From NCBI GenBank assembly GCA_003489145.1, contig DNJI01000069.1:1-31722 (forward strand): DNA of 31,722 nt. Direction: 5' to 3'. The stretch is from Gammaproteobacteria bacterium (GTDB lineage: Bacteria; Pseudomonadota; Gammaproteobacteria; PS1; Pseudothioglobaceae). The translations under genes were made by a program, and so were the position numbers. Below the pieces are notes generated by a model that made no database searches, was not told where the DNA came from, and worked only from the letters and a program-made list of their open reading frames with translations. Shown piece by piece: positions 7,684-15,180 of this stretch; positions within the stretch are counted from its first letter, which is position 1, and the number at the start of each line of letters is the position of its first letter.

Positions 7684-8673
7684 ATGAAAAGATTAGATCA
7701 AGTAATATCACAAGAAGGTGTATCAGCTGAACTAGAACTTGTTATTAAAGATATTTTGGTTGCGTGTAAGGATATTGCCTATAAATTAGGCCAAGGCGAA
7801 TTAGCAGGTATTTTAGGTGCAACTGAAGATGAGAACATTCAAGGTGAAACCCAAAAGATGTTAGATGTTATTTCTAATGACCTTTTAAAAGATACTCTGT
7901 GCGCTAATGCTTTCGTCAAGGGTGTAGGCTCTGAAGAAGAGGATTATACAATTGCCGGCCATACTGATGGTAAATACTTAGTAACCTTTGACCCATTGGA
8001 TGGCTCTTCAAATATCGATGTTAACCTTTCTGTTGGAACGATTTTTTCTATTTTAGAAGCCCCTGAAGATAGTCGCACTGGTGACGATCAAAATATTTTC
8101 TTACAACCTGGAAGCAAGCAAGTTGCTGCCGGTTATGTTCTTTATGGTCCTTCCACATTGCTGGTAATGACAACAGGAAAAGGCGTCAACTTATTCACAT
8201 TAGACACTAACGTTGGGGAATTTGTTCTAACACAAGAGCAGTTAAAAATCACTGAAGACACTGCTGAATTCGCAATTAACATGTCCAACCAACGCTTCTG
8301 GGAGCCAGAAATGAAGGAGTACATTGATCATTGTTTACAAGGCGAAGAAGGCCCTCTAGGTAAGCGTTACAATATGCGTTGGGTTGCTTCTATGGTTGCA
8401 GAAGTTCACCGTATCCTTATCCGAGGTGGTATCTTCATGTACCCTTATGATAATCGTGATCCATCGAAAGCTGGTAAGCTTCGTCTGATGTACGAAGGCA
8501 ACCCGATGTCTATGATTGTTGAGCAGGCTGGCGGTCTATCCTCTACTGGTCATCAGTGTATTATGGACGTAGAACCTCAAGATATTCATGACCGTGTGCC
8601 GGTTATCTTAGGATCAAAAAATGAAGTGAAAAAAGTAGTTGCTATGTATGGTGATTATATTACTAAATCATAA
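7684..8673 (+). CDS. fbp: Class I fructose-1,6-bisphosphatase
   Basis: Cytoplasmic enzyme hydrolysing fructose 1,6-bisphosphate to fructose 6-phosphate, an irreversible step of gluconeogenesis and the Calvin cycle. The 329 residues match the class I family throughout. DPLDGSSNIDVNLSVGTIFS (from residue 103) holds the metal and phosphate ligands, GSEEED is the upstream acidic loop, and GKLRLMYEGNPMSMIVEQAG is the C-terminal substrate segment. An AGAGGGG Shine-Dalgarno lies 7 nt before the ATG. It is divergent from the PPi-phosphofructokinase gene, so the intergenic region (7534-7683) probably carries both promoters. Having an intact FBPase beside pfp is notable because some related symbionts are reported to lack FBPase. 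Confidence 0.96.
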   Translation: MKRLDQVISQEGVSAELELVIKDILVACKDIAYKLGQGELAGILGATEDENIQGETQKMLDVISNDLLKDTLCANAFVKGVGSEEEDYTIAGHTDGKYLVTFDPLDGSSNIDVNLSVGTIFSILEAPEDSRTGDDQNIFLQPGSKQVAAGYVLYGPSTLLVMTTGKGVNLFTLDTNVGEFVLTQEQLKITEDTAEFAINMSNQRFWEPEMKEYIDHCLQGEEGPLGKRYNMRWVASMVAEVHRILIRGGIFMYPYDNRDPSKAGKLRLMYEGNPMSMIVEQAGGLSSTGHQCIMDVEPQDIHDRVPVILGSKNEVKKVVAMYGDYITKS

Positions 8674-8713
8674 AAACATAATTCTTTTGATTGTTGCACA
8701 TCTTGATTTTTTT

Positions 8714-8730
8714 ACTCTAAAGATTAGAGT
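8714..8730. repeat. Inverted repeat between convergent fbp and the phosphoesterase gene
   Basis: ACTCTAA, loop AGA, TTAGAGT. The T-run lies on the 5' side for the plus strand and neither strand has a proper U-tract after the stem, so it is a weak terminator candidate at best. Confidence 0.4.
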
Positions 8731-8732
8731 AT

Positions 8733-9209
8733 TTAGCTAAAGGTATAGGGGGTGATGAGCCACTCTTTTTCATCATAAATATCCATTGTAAAACACTTTG
8801 ATCCGCCATGATTACGGACCTCACCTGACGCGCCTGGGTTGATCACCCAAGGTGTCGATTCTTTATCAATTACTTGTTTGTGCGTATGCCCATAGATGAT
8901 CACTTTGGCATCTGGATAGGTCTCTCTTAGTGATTCGTGCGATGGTTTGTGATGGCCGTGAAGATGGCCGTGTTCAATGACAATTTTTCCACTTGGAAAT
9001 TCAAGAAATTCAACCGTATTGAGCGAGGCGATATGATCATCATTATTGCCTTTAATGGCAATAAGTTTTTGTTTGGGTTTTAGTTGGCTCAGAGTGGCTT
9101 CGTTAATAATATCGCCTGCGTGAATAGCGATATCACATTGATTGGCGATCTTAATAACCTCAGGGTGAATGAATCCATGAGAATCAGACAATATGCAAAT
9201 TTTTGGCAC
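8733..9209 (-). CDS. YfcE/MJ0936-type metallophosphoesterase
   Basis: Small cytoplasmic calcineurin-like phosphoesterase, probably a phosphodiesterase of the YfcE/MJ0936 family. All metal-site motifs are visible in the 158 residues: SDSHG (8-12), HAGDI, KGNND, EHGHLHG and YGHTHK, and the family's C-terminal INPGASGEVRN. The length is usual for the family (~160-185). It is convergent with fbp and stands alone, with a long non-coding region upstream. The physiological substrate is unknown for most members, so no gene symbol is given. Confidence 0.88.
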   Translation of the reverse strand: MPKICILSDSHGFIHPEVIKIANQCDIAIHAGDIINEATLSQLKPKQKLIAIKGNNDDHIASLNTVEFLEFPSGKIVIEHGHLHGHHKPSHESLRETYPDAKVIIYGHTHKQVIDKESTPWVINPGASGEVRNHGGSKCFTMDIYDEKEWLITPYTFS

Positions 9210-9297
9210 AGTGAATTTAAAGTAAAGTAAAGTGTGTAATTATACTTAAAACTTTATTTTTCTTGCTAAATCAGGCGTTTATAGTACCAACATAAAT

Positions 9298-9339
9298 AGT
9301 CGGTATTTTTTTAAGAAAAACAGTGCAATATTACCGACT
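9298..9339. repeat. Spaced inverted repeat upstream of the SCP2-like gene
   Basis: AGTCGGTA (9298-9305) and TACCGACT (9332-9339) are perfect 8-nt arms separated by 26 nt, in the 239-bp gap between two divergent genes. It could be a hairpin or a pair of half-sites for a regulator. Confidence 0.6.
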
Positions 9340-9359
9340 TTAATGGGCATAATATGTGC

Positions 9360-9374
9360 GTTCGTTCAACGAAC
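9360..9374. promoter_or_regulatory. Operator-like palindrome upstream of the SCP2-like gene
   Basis: GTTCGTT-C-AACGAAC is a perfect 7+7 palindrome around one base. A CATAAT -10-like box lies at 9348-9353, so the palindrome would sit on the predicted transcription start, a common repressor position. The regulator is unknown. Confidence 0.5.
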
Positions 9375-9448
9375 AAACTTAAATAAGAAAAGACAAACTG
9401 ATGACACAATGAGCTTGTCTAAATGAGATAACAAAATAGGAGATTAAC

Positions 9449-9853
9449 ATGGCAGCATTATTTTCAGATGAGTGGATGAACCAACTAAAAGAAGCTTGGA
9501 ACGGTTCAGACGAAGTACGTGGTAAATTAGCAGAAATTAACTTTTCATCAATCATTGCTTGTGGTTATAAAGGTGATGGCACACCAACCGGTATTTTTGT
9601 GGTTGAGAATGGCGAATGCGTTAGTGCAGGCGATTACAATGGTGAATCTGTGGATTGGGACATGCGTGCAGATAAGAAAAACTGGATGAAATGGTTAGAC
9701 AAGCCTTTAGGCATGGCTTCAATGGGCATGGCAGTTACCATGGGTAAGTTAAAGTTTGAGAAAGGCGATTTTGGCGCTATGATCAAAGACCCTAGAATGG
9801 CAACGCCGTTCGTTAAAAGCTTTGCTTTAATGGGTGCAATTGGCGGTGAGTAA
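9449..9853 (+). CDS. SCP2 sterol-binding-domain-like protein
   Basis: A small cytoplasmic protein of 134 residues that resembles stand-alone SCP-2-like domain proteins (lipid or hydrophobic-ligand binding fold). Supporting segments are the start FSDEWMNQLKEAWN, the beta strand GIFVVENGECVSAGDY, the aromatic helix WMKWLDKPLGMASMGM and the C-terminal KGDFGAMIKDPRMATPFVKS, where SCP2 proteins have the ligand tunnel helices. AGGAG is 7 nt from the ATG. It is a monocistronic gene with a long leader, two inverted repeats upstream and a strong terminator, suggesting regulated and perhaps high expression. The ligand is unknown and the family call is by general resemblance. Confidence 0.65.
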   Translation: MAALFSDEWMNQLKEAWNGSDEVRGKLAEINFSSIIACGYKGDGTPTGIFVVENGECVSAGDYNGESVDWDMRADKKNWMKWLDKPLGMASMGMAVTMGKLKFEKGDFGAMIKDPRMATPFVKSFALMGAIGGE

Positions 9854-9877
9854 TTATTGACCAACTAAGCACGATTA

Positions 9878-9904
9878 AAACCCGCCTTTATGGCGGGTTT
9901 TTTA
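9878..9904. terminator. Strong bidirectional terminator
   Basis: AAAA then CCCGCC (9881-9886), loop TTTAT, GGCGGG (9892-9897), then TTTTTT. It ends the SCP2-like gene; on the minus strand it begins within the last codons of the nucleotidase gene and can serve both. Confidence 0.9.
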
Positions 9905-10582
9905 TGCGTGTGGTTTTACTGGCAAGGTGTGCTCGAAAGTTTCAATGTTGATAAACCCTTCTACTAACTTAGTTTCAATTTTAGAACTGGGTTTGCTAAT
10001 AGCCACAACAGTGCCAATACCAAATTTTTTAGCGGACTTTAAAACTGTTTTTGAATCGTCAAAGAAAACACTCTTGGCTTTGTCCAGGTGAATAGATTCA
10101 TCTAATTTTTGCCAAAAATCTTGATCCTCTTTAGCTGCATCATAGTCATGTGATGAAATAATGGTATCAAAATATTGCTCTAAATTAGTGACTCGCATTT
10201 TTAACTGAATGGTTTTTCTATGCGCGTTAGTGACTAGATAAATGCGTTTGTTATGTTGTCTAGCCTGCTCTAGAAACTCTAAAACGAACGGGTGAACTTG
10301 GATTAAATGCGCCACATCTTCTTTGAGTTTAGCAATGTCTAATTCAAAGATTTTTTGCCAATAATCTAAACAGTACCAGTGCAATTTACCTTCTTCTGCG
10401 CGCATCACGGGGTAGAACTTGTCTTTTGATTCTTGATGGGTGAGGTTGTGCTTATTAGCCAATACCAGTGGTAAATACTCCATCCAAAAATGCAAGTCAA
10501 AATTCAGATCAAGCAACGTGCCATCCATATCTAATAGAATGGTGTCAATCTCAGGCCAGTTGATGGAAGAAGGATTTGTCAT
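9902..10582 (-). CDS. yrfG: HAD-family GMP/IMP nucleotidase (YrfG type)
   Basis: Cytoplasmic haloacid-dehalogenase-fold phosphatase, closest to E. coli YrfG, which hydrolyses purine mononucleotides such as GMP and IMP. The motifs are LLDMDGTLLDL (motif I nucleophile), WYCLDYW as in YrfG, LVTNAH (motif II), AKEDQDFW (motif III Lys) and FFDDS (motif IV). I chose the ATG at 10582, which gives 226 residues with about 12 before DTILLDMDGT, as in the family. An ATG at 10618 has a better SD (AGAGGA, 8 nt away) and would overlap cysS by 26 nt; a GTG at 10624 is also in frame. It follows cysS by 10 nt, or overlaps it, and is clearly in the same operon. The substrate is inferred from resemblance only. 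Confidence 0.85.
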   Translation of the reverse strand: MTNPSSINWPEIDTILLDMDGTLLDLNFDLHFWMEYLPLVLANKHNLTHQESKDKFYPVMRAEEGKLHWYCLDYWQKIFELDIAKLKEDVAHLIQVHPFVLEFLEQARQHNKRIYLVTNAHRKTIQLKMRVTNLEQYFDTIISSHDYDAAKEDQDFWQKLDESIHLDKAKSVFFDDSKTVLKSAKKFGIGTVVAISKPSSKIETKLVEGFINIETFEHTLPVKPHA

Positions 10583-10592
10583 TGGCTTTGAG

Positions 10593-12008
10593 TTATCCTC
10601 GACGCCAGCTTGTGCCATTTGCACTGTCCTCTAAAATAACACCAAGATCAATTAGCTCATCGCGGATTTGGTCAGATAAAGCAAAATCTTTATTGCCTTT
10701 TGCCTCGTTGCGTTGCTTGATCTTTGCGTCAATGTCTTCATCGGCTAGGTCAACCCCTCTCTTTTTAGTACCCCCTTGAGGGGTGTGCTTTAAAAAGCTG
10801 TCTGCATCGGTTTGTAAAATACCAATATAGCCACCAAGTTTCTGCAAGAGTTGAGCTAAAGCATTAGCTTGATCGATGTCTTTTTCACGCTCAGAATTAA
10901 CTAATTTGGCCAATTCAAACAAAATACTTAGTGCAATTGAGGTGTTAAAGTCGTCATCCAGCGCTGCATTAAAACGTTTCTCAAAATCAAACCGTTGTGA
11001 AACTTCATCCATAGCTGCATCGGAAGCGCTTAATCCACGCATTGCTGTGTACAAACGTGTTAAAGAAGATTTTGCCAAGTCCAAGTTATCATCGCTAAAA
11101 TTTAGCGGACTGCGATAATGACTGCTCATAATAAAGTAGCGCAGAGTTTCACCATCGTAGCTTTCCAAAACCGTGCGAATGGTGAAAAAATTATTCAGCG
11201 ACTTGCTCATTTTCTCATTGTCTATATTTACAAAGCCCACGTGCATCCAAGTATTAACAAACGTACAATCGTGCGCACCTTCAGACTGTGCAATTTCATT
11301 TTCATGATGCGGAAAAGTTAGATCCATTCCGCCCCCATGAATATCAAAGTGGTTGCCTAAATGGTGTGTTGACATGGCCGAACATTCAATATGCCAGCCT
11401 GGGCGTCCATCACCCCAAGGTGACGACCAACTTGGTTCAGATGGTTTGGCCATCTTCCACAAGACAAAATCTAGCGGGTCTCTCTTATCAGTTTCGATAT
11501 CAACACGTGCACCAGCTTCAAGCTCATCTAGGTTTTTGCCCGAGAGTTTGCCATAGCCTTCAAAATCACGCACTGAGTAATAGACGTCGCCGCTCTTGCC
11601 TTGGTAGGCAATGCCTTTTTCAATTAATGTCTCAATCATATAAAACATTTGATCTATCGCATCAGTAGCACGTGGCTCTACATCAGGCGCCAAAACGCCA
11701 AGCGCACGTTCGTCTTCATGCATGGCTTCAATAAAACGATTGGTTAGGCTGTAAATATCTTCTTTATTTTCAACCGCACGTTTGATGATTTTGTCGTCAA
11801 TATCAGTGATATTACGAACATATTCGACATTGGGAAAATGGCGTCTGAGATGGCGAGTAATAACATCAAACATCACCAAAACACGCGCATGCCCCATATG
11901 ACAATAATCATACACGGTCATACCGCAGACATACATTCCTACCTTGTTAGGGTTGATTGGATGAAAGACTTCTTTTTGTTTGCTAAGCGTATTGTAGATT
12001 TTAAGCAT
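10593..12008 (-). CDS. cysS: Cysteinyl-tRNA synthetase
   Basis: Class Ia aminoacyl-tRNA synthetase charging tRNA-Cys with cysteine and releasing PPi. The 471-residue length is normal. The HIGH-type box is HMGH (37-40), the KMSKS box is at 266-270, and the zinc ligands that select cysteine are visible as Cys28, Cys209 (HIECS), His234 and Glu238 (HHENE). The C-terminus ends in the typical GTSWRRG anticodon-binding tail, which supports the stop. It is divergent from the peroxiredoxin gene and upstream of yrfG in one operon. Confidence 0.97.
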   Translation of the reverse strand: MLKIYNTLSKQKEVFHPINPNKVGMYVCGMTVYDYCHMGHARVLVMFDVITRHLRRHFPNVEYVRNITDIDDKIIKRAVENKEDIYSLTNRFIEAMHEDERALGVLAPDVEPRATDAIDQMFYMIETLIEKGIAYQGKSGDVYYSVRDFEGYGKLSGKNLDELEAGARVDIETDKRDPLDFVLWKMAKPSEPSWSSPWGDGRPGWHIECSAMSTHHLGNHFDIHGGGMDLTFPHHENEIAQSEGAHDCTFVNTWMHVGFVNIDNEKMSKSLNNFFTIRTVLESYDGETLRYFIMSSHYRSPLNFSDDNLDLAKSSLTRLYTAMRGLSASDAAMDEVSQRFDFEKRFNAALDDDFNTSIALSILFELAKLVNSEREKDIDQANALAQLLQKLGGYIGILQTDADSFLKHTPQGGTKKRGVDLADEDIDAKIKQRNEAKGNKDFALSDQIRDELIDLGVILEDSANGTSWRRG

Positions 12009-12093
12009 GGCGTTATTTTACGTTAAAGCAGTGCGACATACACAGCTACAACAAACCCTTAATTTTTATAGGATAAAGGCAAATATATAATTG

Positions 12094-12099
12094 TATAAT
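12094..12099 (+). promoter_or_regulatory. Candidate -10 box for the peroxiredoxin gene
   Basis: An exact TATAAT. Transcription would begin near 12105-12107, downstream of an in-frame ATG at 12102 and upstream of the ATG at 12135, which favours the latter as the real start. The -35 is poor. Confidence 0.4.
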
Positions 12100-12134
12100 T
12101 CATGGGTTTATTTAATAATTTATTTGGAGAAAGT

Positions 12135-12734
12135 ATGAGCGTTTTAGTCACACAACAAGCACCCGATTTTACAGCTGCAGCCGTTTTAGCCAATGGCTCT
12201 ATTGTCGATGGTTTTCAATTATCAAGCCTAAAAGGTAAAAAGATTATGTTGTTCTTTTATCCGTTGGACTTCACTTTTGTTTGTCCATCTGAAATTCTAG
12301 CACATCATCATCGTATTGCAAAGTTTGCTGAGAAGGGTGTTGAAGTAGTAGGTGTTTCGGTAGATTCTGAGTGGACTCATAACGCATGGCGTAACACGGC
12401 TCCAGCAGATGGTGGTTTAGGTGCAATCGATTTTCCATTAGTGGCTGATACAGATCATTCGATTATGGAGGCTTACGGTATTGTGCATCCAGATGGTATC
12501 GCATTACGTGCTTCATTTTTAATTGATGCAAATTTTGTTGTGCGTCATCAAGTGGTAAACGACCTTCCATTAGGTCGTGATGTTGATGAAATGTTACGCA
12601 TGGTAGATGCACTTGATTTCCACACAACGCATGGTGAAGTATGTCCTGCAGGTTGGAACAAAGGTGATGAAGGCATGAAGGACACACCGGAAGGTGTTGC
12701 TGAATATTTAGCGAAGAACGCTGACAATTTATAA
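12135..12734 (+). CDS. Typical 2-Cys peroxiredoxin (AhpC/Prx1 clade)
   Basis: Thiol peroxidase reducing H2O2, organic peroxides or peroxynitrite in the cytoplasm. With the ATG at 12135 it is 199 residues. The peroxidatic Cys50 is in FYPLDFTFVCPSE and the resolving Cys170 in GEVCPAGW, defining a typical 2-Cys dimer. The GGLG motif linked to overoxidation sensitivity is present, but the partner C-terminal YF motif is not obvious. GGAGA at 12126-12130 is 4 nt upstream of this ATG; an ATG at 12102 has no SD and would lie before the predicted transcription start. The gene ends in a terminator and is followed by rubredoxin. The electron donor (thioredoxin, AhpF-like, rubredoxin or glutaredoxin) cannot be told from sequence. 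Confidence 0.94.
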   Translation: MSVLVTQQAPDFTAAAVLANGSIVDGFQLSSLKGKKIMLFFYPLDFTFVCPSEILAHHHRIAKFAEKGVEVVGVSVDSEWTHNAWRNTAPADGGLGAIDFPLVADTDHSIMEAYGIVHPDGIALRASFLIDANFVVRHQVVNDLPLGRDVDEMLRMVDALDFHTTHGEVCPAGWNKGDEGMKDTPEGVAEYLAKNADNL

Positions 12735-12750
12735 TCAGTCACTGCTTGAT

Positions 12751-12778
12751 AAAGGGGAGTTAAGCGCTCCCCTTTTTT
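12751..12778 (+). terminator. Rho-independent terminator after the peroxiredoxin gene
   Basis: AAA then GGGGAG (12754-12759), a 7-nt loop, CTCCCC (12767-12772), then six Ts. Rubredoxin begins 17 nt later, so it may be expressed by read-through. Confidence 0.88.
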
Positions 12779-12794
12779 ATTAGGAGAAAACTAA

Positions 12795-12968
12795 ATGGGA
12801 TTTAAAAAATTAAGATGTATCGTTTGTGGCTGGGTTTATGATGAATATCTAGGTTCGCCAAAAGACGGCATTGAGCCAAAAACAAAATGGGAAGATGTGC
12901 CAGAGGATTGGGTATGCCCTGATTGTGGCGCGAGTAAGGATCAGTTTGAAATGATTGAAATCGAGTAA
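12795..12968 (+). CDS. Rubredoxin, 57 aa
   Basis: Small one-iron electron carrier of the cytoplasm. Translation gives 57 residues starting MGFKKLRCIVCGWVYDE. The two iron-binding knuckles are CIVCG (Cys8, Cys11) and CPDCG (Cys41, Cys44), separated by the usual ~30 residues with KWEDVPEDWV before the second knuckle. AGGAG at 12782-12786 is 8 nt from the ATG. It lies between peroxiredoxin and leuB on the same strand; a longer open frame on the opposite strand over it is a shadow. Its redox partner is unknown; being beside a peroxiredoxin suggests, but does not show, a role in peroxide or oxygen defence. Confidence 0.95.
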   Translation: MGFKKLRCIVCGWVYDEYLGSPKDGIEPKTKWEDVPEDWVCPDCGASKDQFEMIEIE

Positions 12969-13004
12969 AATAATCGTCTTTAAGATATTCATAAAGGAAA
13001 TTTA

Positions 13005-14078
13005 ATGTCAAAAGTATTAATATTGCCAGGTGATGGTATTGGACAAGAAATCGTTGCTCAAGCATTAAAGGTTATTGACTACCTAAATGAAAATGCCAAT
13101 TTAGGCATGGAATTAGTTCATGGTTTGGTCGGTGGTACGGCCTATGATGAAACCGGGTCTCCATTGCCGCAAGAAACTCTAGATGCTGCACAAGCGTGTG
13201 ACTCTATTTTGTTAGGCGCGGTGGGTGGTTATCAATGGGAGAGTCTTGAGCGTGATTTGCGACCTGAGCGTGGTTTATTGGGGTTACGCGCCGAGATGGA
13301 TTTATTCTCAAACCTTCGCCCCGCGATTTTATATCCACAATTGGCCAGCGCTTCAACGTTAAAAGAAGACATTGTTTCTGGCCTAGATCTCATGATCGTT
13401 CGTGAACTAGTTGCCGGTATTTATTTTGGACAACCGCGTGGTATTGAGATTCGTGATGGCGAGCGCTATGGCTTTAATACTGCGACTTATTATGAGTCTG
13501 AGATTAGACGTATTGGCCATTCAGCTTTCAAAATTGCACAAAAACGTGACAAGCGTGTTTGCTCAGTGGATAAAGCCAATGTGTTAGAAGTGTGCGAGTT
13601 ATGGCGCGATGTGATGATTGAGGTGTCCAAAGACTATCCAGATGTTGAACTTTCTCATATGTATGTGGACAATGCTGCCATGCAATTGGTTAAAGCGCCG
13701 AAGCAATTCGATGTCATGGTAACCTCTAATTTATTTGGTGATGTATTGTCTGATTGCGCCGCCATGTTGACTGGCTCAATTGGTATGTTGCCAAGTGCGT
13801 CACTCAACAAAGACGGTTTTGGTATGTATGAACCCATTCATGGTTCAGCGCCTGATATTGCCGGCCAAGACATTGCCAATCCTTTAGCAACGATTTTATC
13901 CGTTTCAATGATGTTGCGCTATTCACTTAACCAAATTGCACTCGCTGATAAGATTGATACAGCGGTAAATACCGTACTTGATCAAGGCTATCGAACTGCA
14001 GATATTGCTGCTGATGGCGATACGGTTGTTGGCACCAGTCAGATGGGTGATTTGGTTGTTGCTGCATTAAAGGATTAG
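13005..14078 (+). CDS. leuB: 3-isopropylmalate dehydrogenase
   Basis: NAD-dependent oxidative decarboxylation of 3-isopropylmalate in leucine biosynthesis. The 357 residues match LeuB: LPGDGIGQEIV at the N-terminus, LLGLRAEMDLFSNLRPA with the substrate-selecting loop, VRELVAGIYFGQPRG, the metal-binding YVDNAAMQLVKAPKQFDVMV followed by TSNLFGDVLSD, and EPIHGSAPDIAGQDIANP. AAGGA is placed well before the ATG. No leuA, leuC or leuD is near, so the leucine genes are split in this genome. It is followed after 2 nt by a glutaredoxin gene, probably in one transcript. Confidence 0.96.
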   Translation: MSKVLILPGDGIGQEIVAQALKVIDYLNENANLGMELVHGLVGGTAYDETGSPLPQETLDAAQACDSILLGAVGGYQWESLERDLRPERGLLGLRAEMDLFSNLRPAILYPQLASASTLKEDIVSGLDLMIVRELVAGIYFGQPRGIEIRDGERYGFNTATYYESEIRRIGHSAFKIAQKRDKRVCSVDKANVLEVCELWRDVMIEVSKDYPDVELSHMYVDNAAMQLVKAPKQFDVMVTSNLFGDVLSDCAAMLTGSIGMLPSASLNKDGFGMYEPIHGSAPDIAGQDIANPLATILSVSMMLRYSLNQIALADKIDTAVNTVLDQGYRTADIAADGDTVVGTSQMGDLVVAALKD

Positions 14079-14080
14079 TT

Positions 14081-14320
14081 ATGGATATTGTCGTTTATTC
14101 AACCCACACTTGCCCAATCTGCGTCAAAACTAAAGAGCTATTAGATAAATGGAACTTACCATTTGAGCAAAAATATATTGATGATGATCGTGCCAATATG
14201 GTTGAGTTTTCAAAAGTGACTGATGGCGCTAGAATGGTGCCACAGTTAACTATTGATGGCAAGCATATTGGTGGTTTTAGTGATTTGACAGAACTTCATA
14301 TGGACGGCTTCTTCGACTAA
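14081..14320 (+). CDS. Glutaredoxin-like protein
   Basis: A 79-residue thioredoxin-fold disulfide reductase that would use glutathione to reduce protein disulfides or mixed disulfides. The active site is CPIC (Cys11, Cys14) after VVYSTHT; the cis-proline loop is MVPQL and the glutathione-binding GG lies in HIGGFSDL. Its length and motifs fit the GrxC group. It is 2 nt after leuB, so translational coupling is likely. Together with peroxiredoxin and rubredoxin upstream it makes a small thiol/redox group around leuB. Confidence 0.92.
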   Translation: MDIVVYSTHTCPICVKTKELLDKWNLPFEQKYIDDDRANMVEFSKVTDGARMVPQLTIDGKHIGGFSDLTELHMDGFFD

Positions 14321-14338
14321 AAAATTTCAGAAATAATG

Positions 14339-14461
14339 AAAATCACCGATTTTGAACCTAAAAACACCTTGTAAAAACCCTGTTTTTAAGCATTAAGATC
14401 AATAAAACCCTCTTGTAATAGGCAAGGCCTATTACATAAATCAAAAATTTCGGAAATTTTT
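14339..14461. repeat. Cluster of four small inverted repeats in the grx / TRIC gap
   Basis: Within the 215-bp gap there are four perfect palindromes in a row: AAAATC-ACC-GATTTT (14339-14353); TAAAAAC-CCT-GTTTTTA (14372-14388); a 10-bp stem with a 3-nt loop whose left arm is TGTAATAGGC (14414-14436); and AAAAATTTC-G-GAAATTTTT (14443-14461). Only the second could act as a weak terminator. The gap has no gene that I can support. Confidence 0.75.
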
Positions 14462-14535
14462 AAAATAGGCGATAAACTCTAATTATTGCGTTACAATTCG
14501 TCTATTAGAACTAGCAAAGCAGGTCTACTAGAAGT

Positions 14536-15171
14536 ATGAATTTAGAAATTACACAAGAATTTTCCAATAGTTTGTATTGGATATCACTGGTAGCTGTGGT
14601 GGTGTCATCAGCCTCTGGTGTACTCAAATCTGGCTTTAGGCATTTTGATTTATTTGGTGTTATCATTATTGCTATAACAACTGGATTGGGTGGCGGATCA
14701 TTAAGAGATATGCTGTTAGATGTTGATGTATTTTGGATACAGGATCAAATTTTCTTTATCGCTTCACTGGTAAGTGCCGTGATTATTTTTGTGGGCGCCA
14801 GGTTGATTTCAATTTCACCAAAGTTTTTTTTAATACCTGATGCAGCAGGATTGGCTGCTTTTAGTGTTGCGGGCACCATGGTGTCATTGGTGGCGGGTAC
14901 ACCTTGGTTAGTAGCTAGTTTTATGGGGGTTGTTACCGGCGCAATGGGCGGAATCTTTAGAGACTTGCTGTGTAATGAAACCCCAATTGTATTTAAAAGT
15001 CCACTCTACGCAACGGCTGCGTGGCTCGGTTCTTTAGGATTTATTGTGTTGTTAAATGGCGGCGTCAGCGTTACTGCATCAGCTATTATTGCCGGACTAA
15101 GTATTTTTATTGTTAGGATAGTGGCAATCCGACTCGATCTAGGATTGCCAAAATTTCAATTAAAACAATAA
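14536..15171 (+). CDS. TRIC-family cation channel (UPF0126, YadS/YicG type)
   Basis: Inner-membrane protein of 211 residues with about seven spans and an internal duplication typical of bacterial TRIC (trimeric intracellular cation channel) homologues. Each half carries the glycine-rich kink followed by an Arg-Asp pair: TGLGGGSLRDMLL in the first half and GAMGGIFRDLLCNETP in the second. The length is the family norm (~205-220). It has a long upstream region with stacked hairpins and no strong SD (AGAAG just before the ATG). It is convergent with the metallo-hydrolase gene, their stops 3 nt apart. Ion specificity and physiological role are not known for most bacterial members. Confidence 0.88.
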   Translation: MNLEITQEFSNSLYWISLVAVVVSSASGVLKSGFRHFDLFGVIIIAITTGLGGGSLRDMLLDVDVFWIQDQIFFIASLVSAVIIFVGARLISISPKFFLIPDAAGLAAFSVAGTMVSLVAGTPWLVASFMGVVTGAMGGIFRDLLCNETPIVFKSPLYATAAWLGSLGFIVLLNGGVSVTASAIIAGLSIFIVRIVAIRLDLGLPKFQLKQ

Positions 15172-15180
15172 GTTTTAATT
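15158..15180. terminator. AT-rich inverted repeat across two convergent stop codons
   Basis: AATTAAAAC (15158-15166), loop AATAA, GTTTTAATT (15172-15180), a perfect 9-bp stem containing both stops. A second 8-bp stem, GGCAATCC / GGATTGCC (15123-15149), lies just before it in the coding sequence. They could jointly end transcription from both sides, but the U-tracts are poor. Confidence 0.4.

Noticed and set aside
12102..12134. Upstream ATG for the peroxiredoxin
   Set aside because: No SD, and it would precede the predicted transcription start from the TATAAT at 12094; the ATG at 12135 has GGAGA and fits the family N-terminus.
12802..13065. Open frame on the minus strand over the peroxiredoxin-leuB gap
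   Set aside because: The plus strand here encodes a complete rubredoxin with both CxxCG knuckles and an SD; the minus frame has no recognisable features and runs into leuB.
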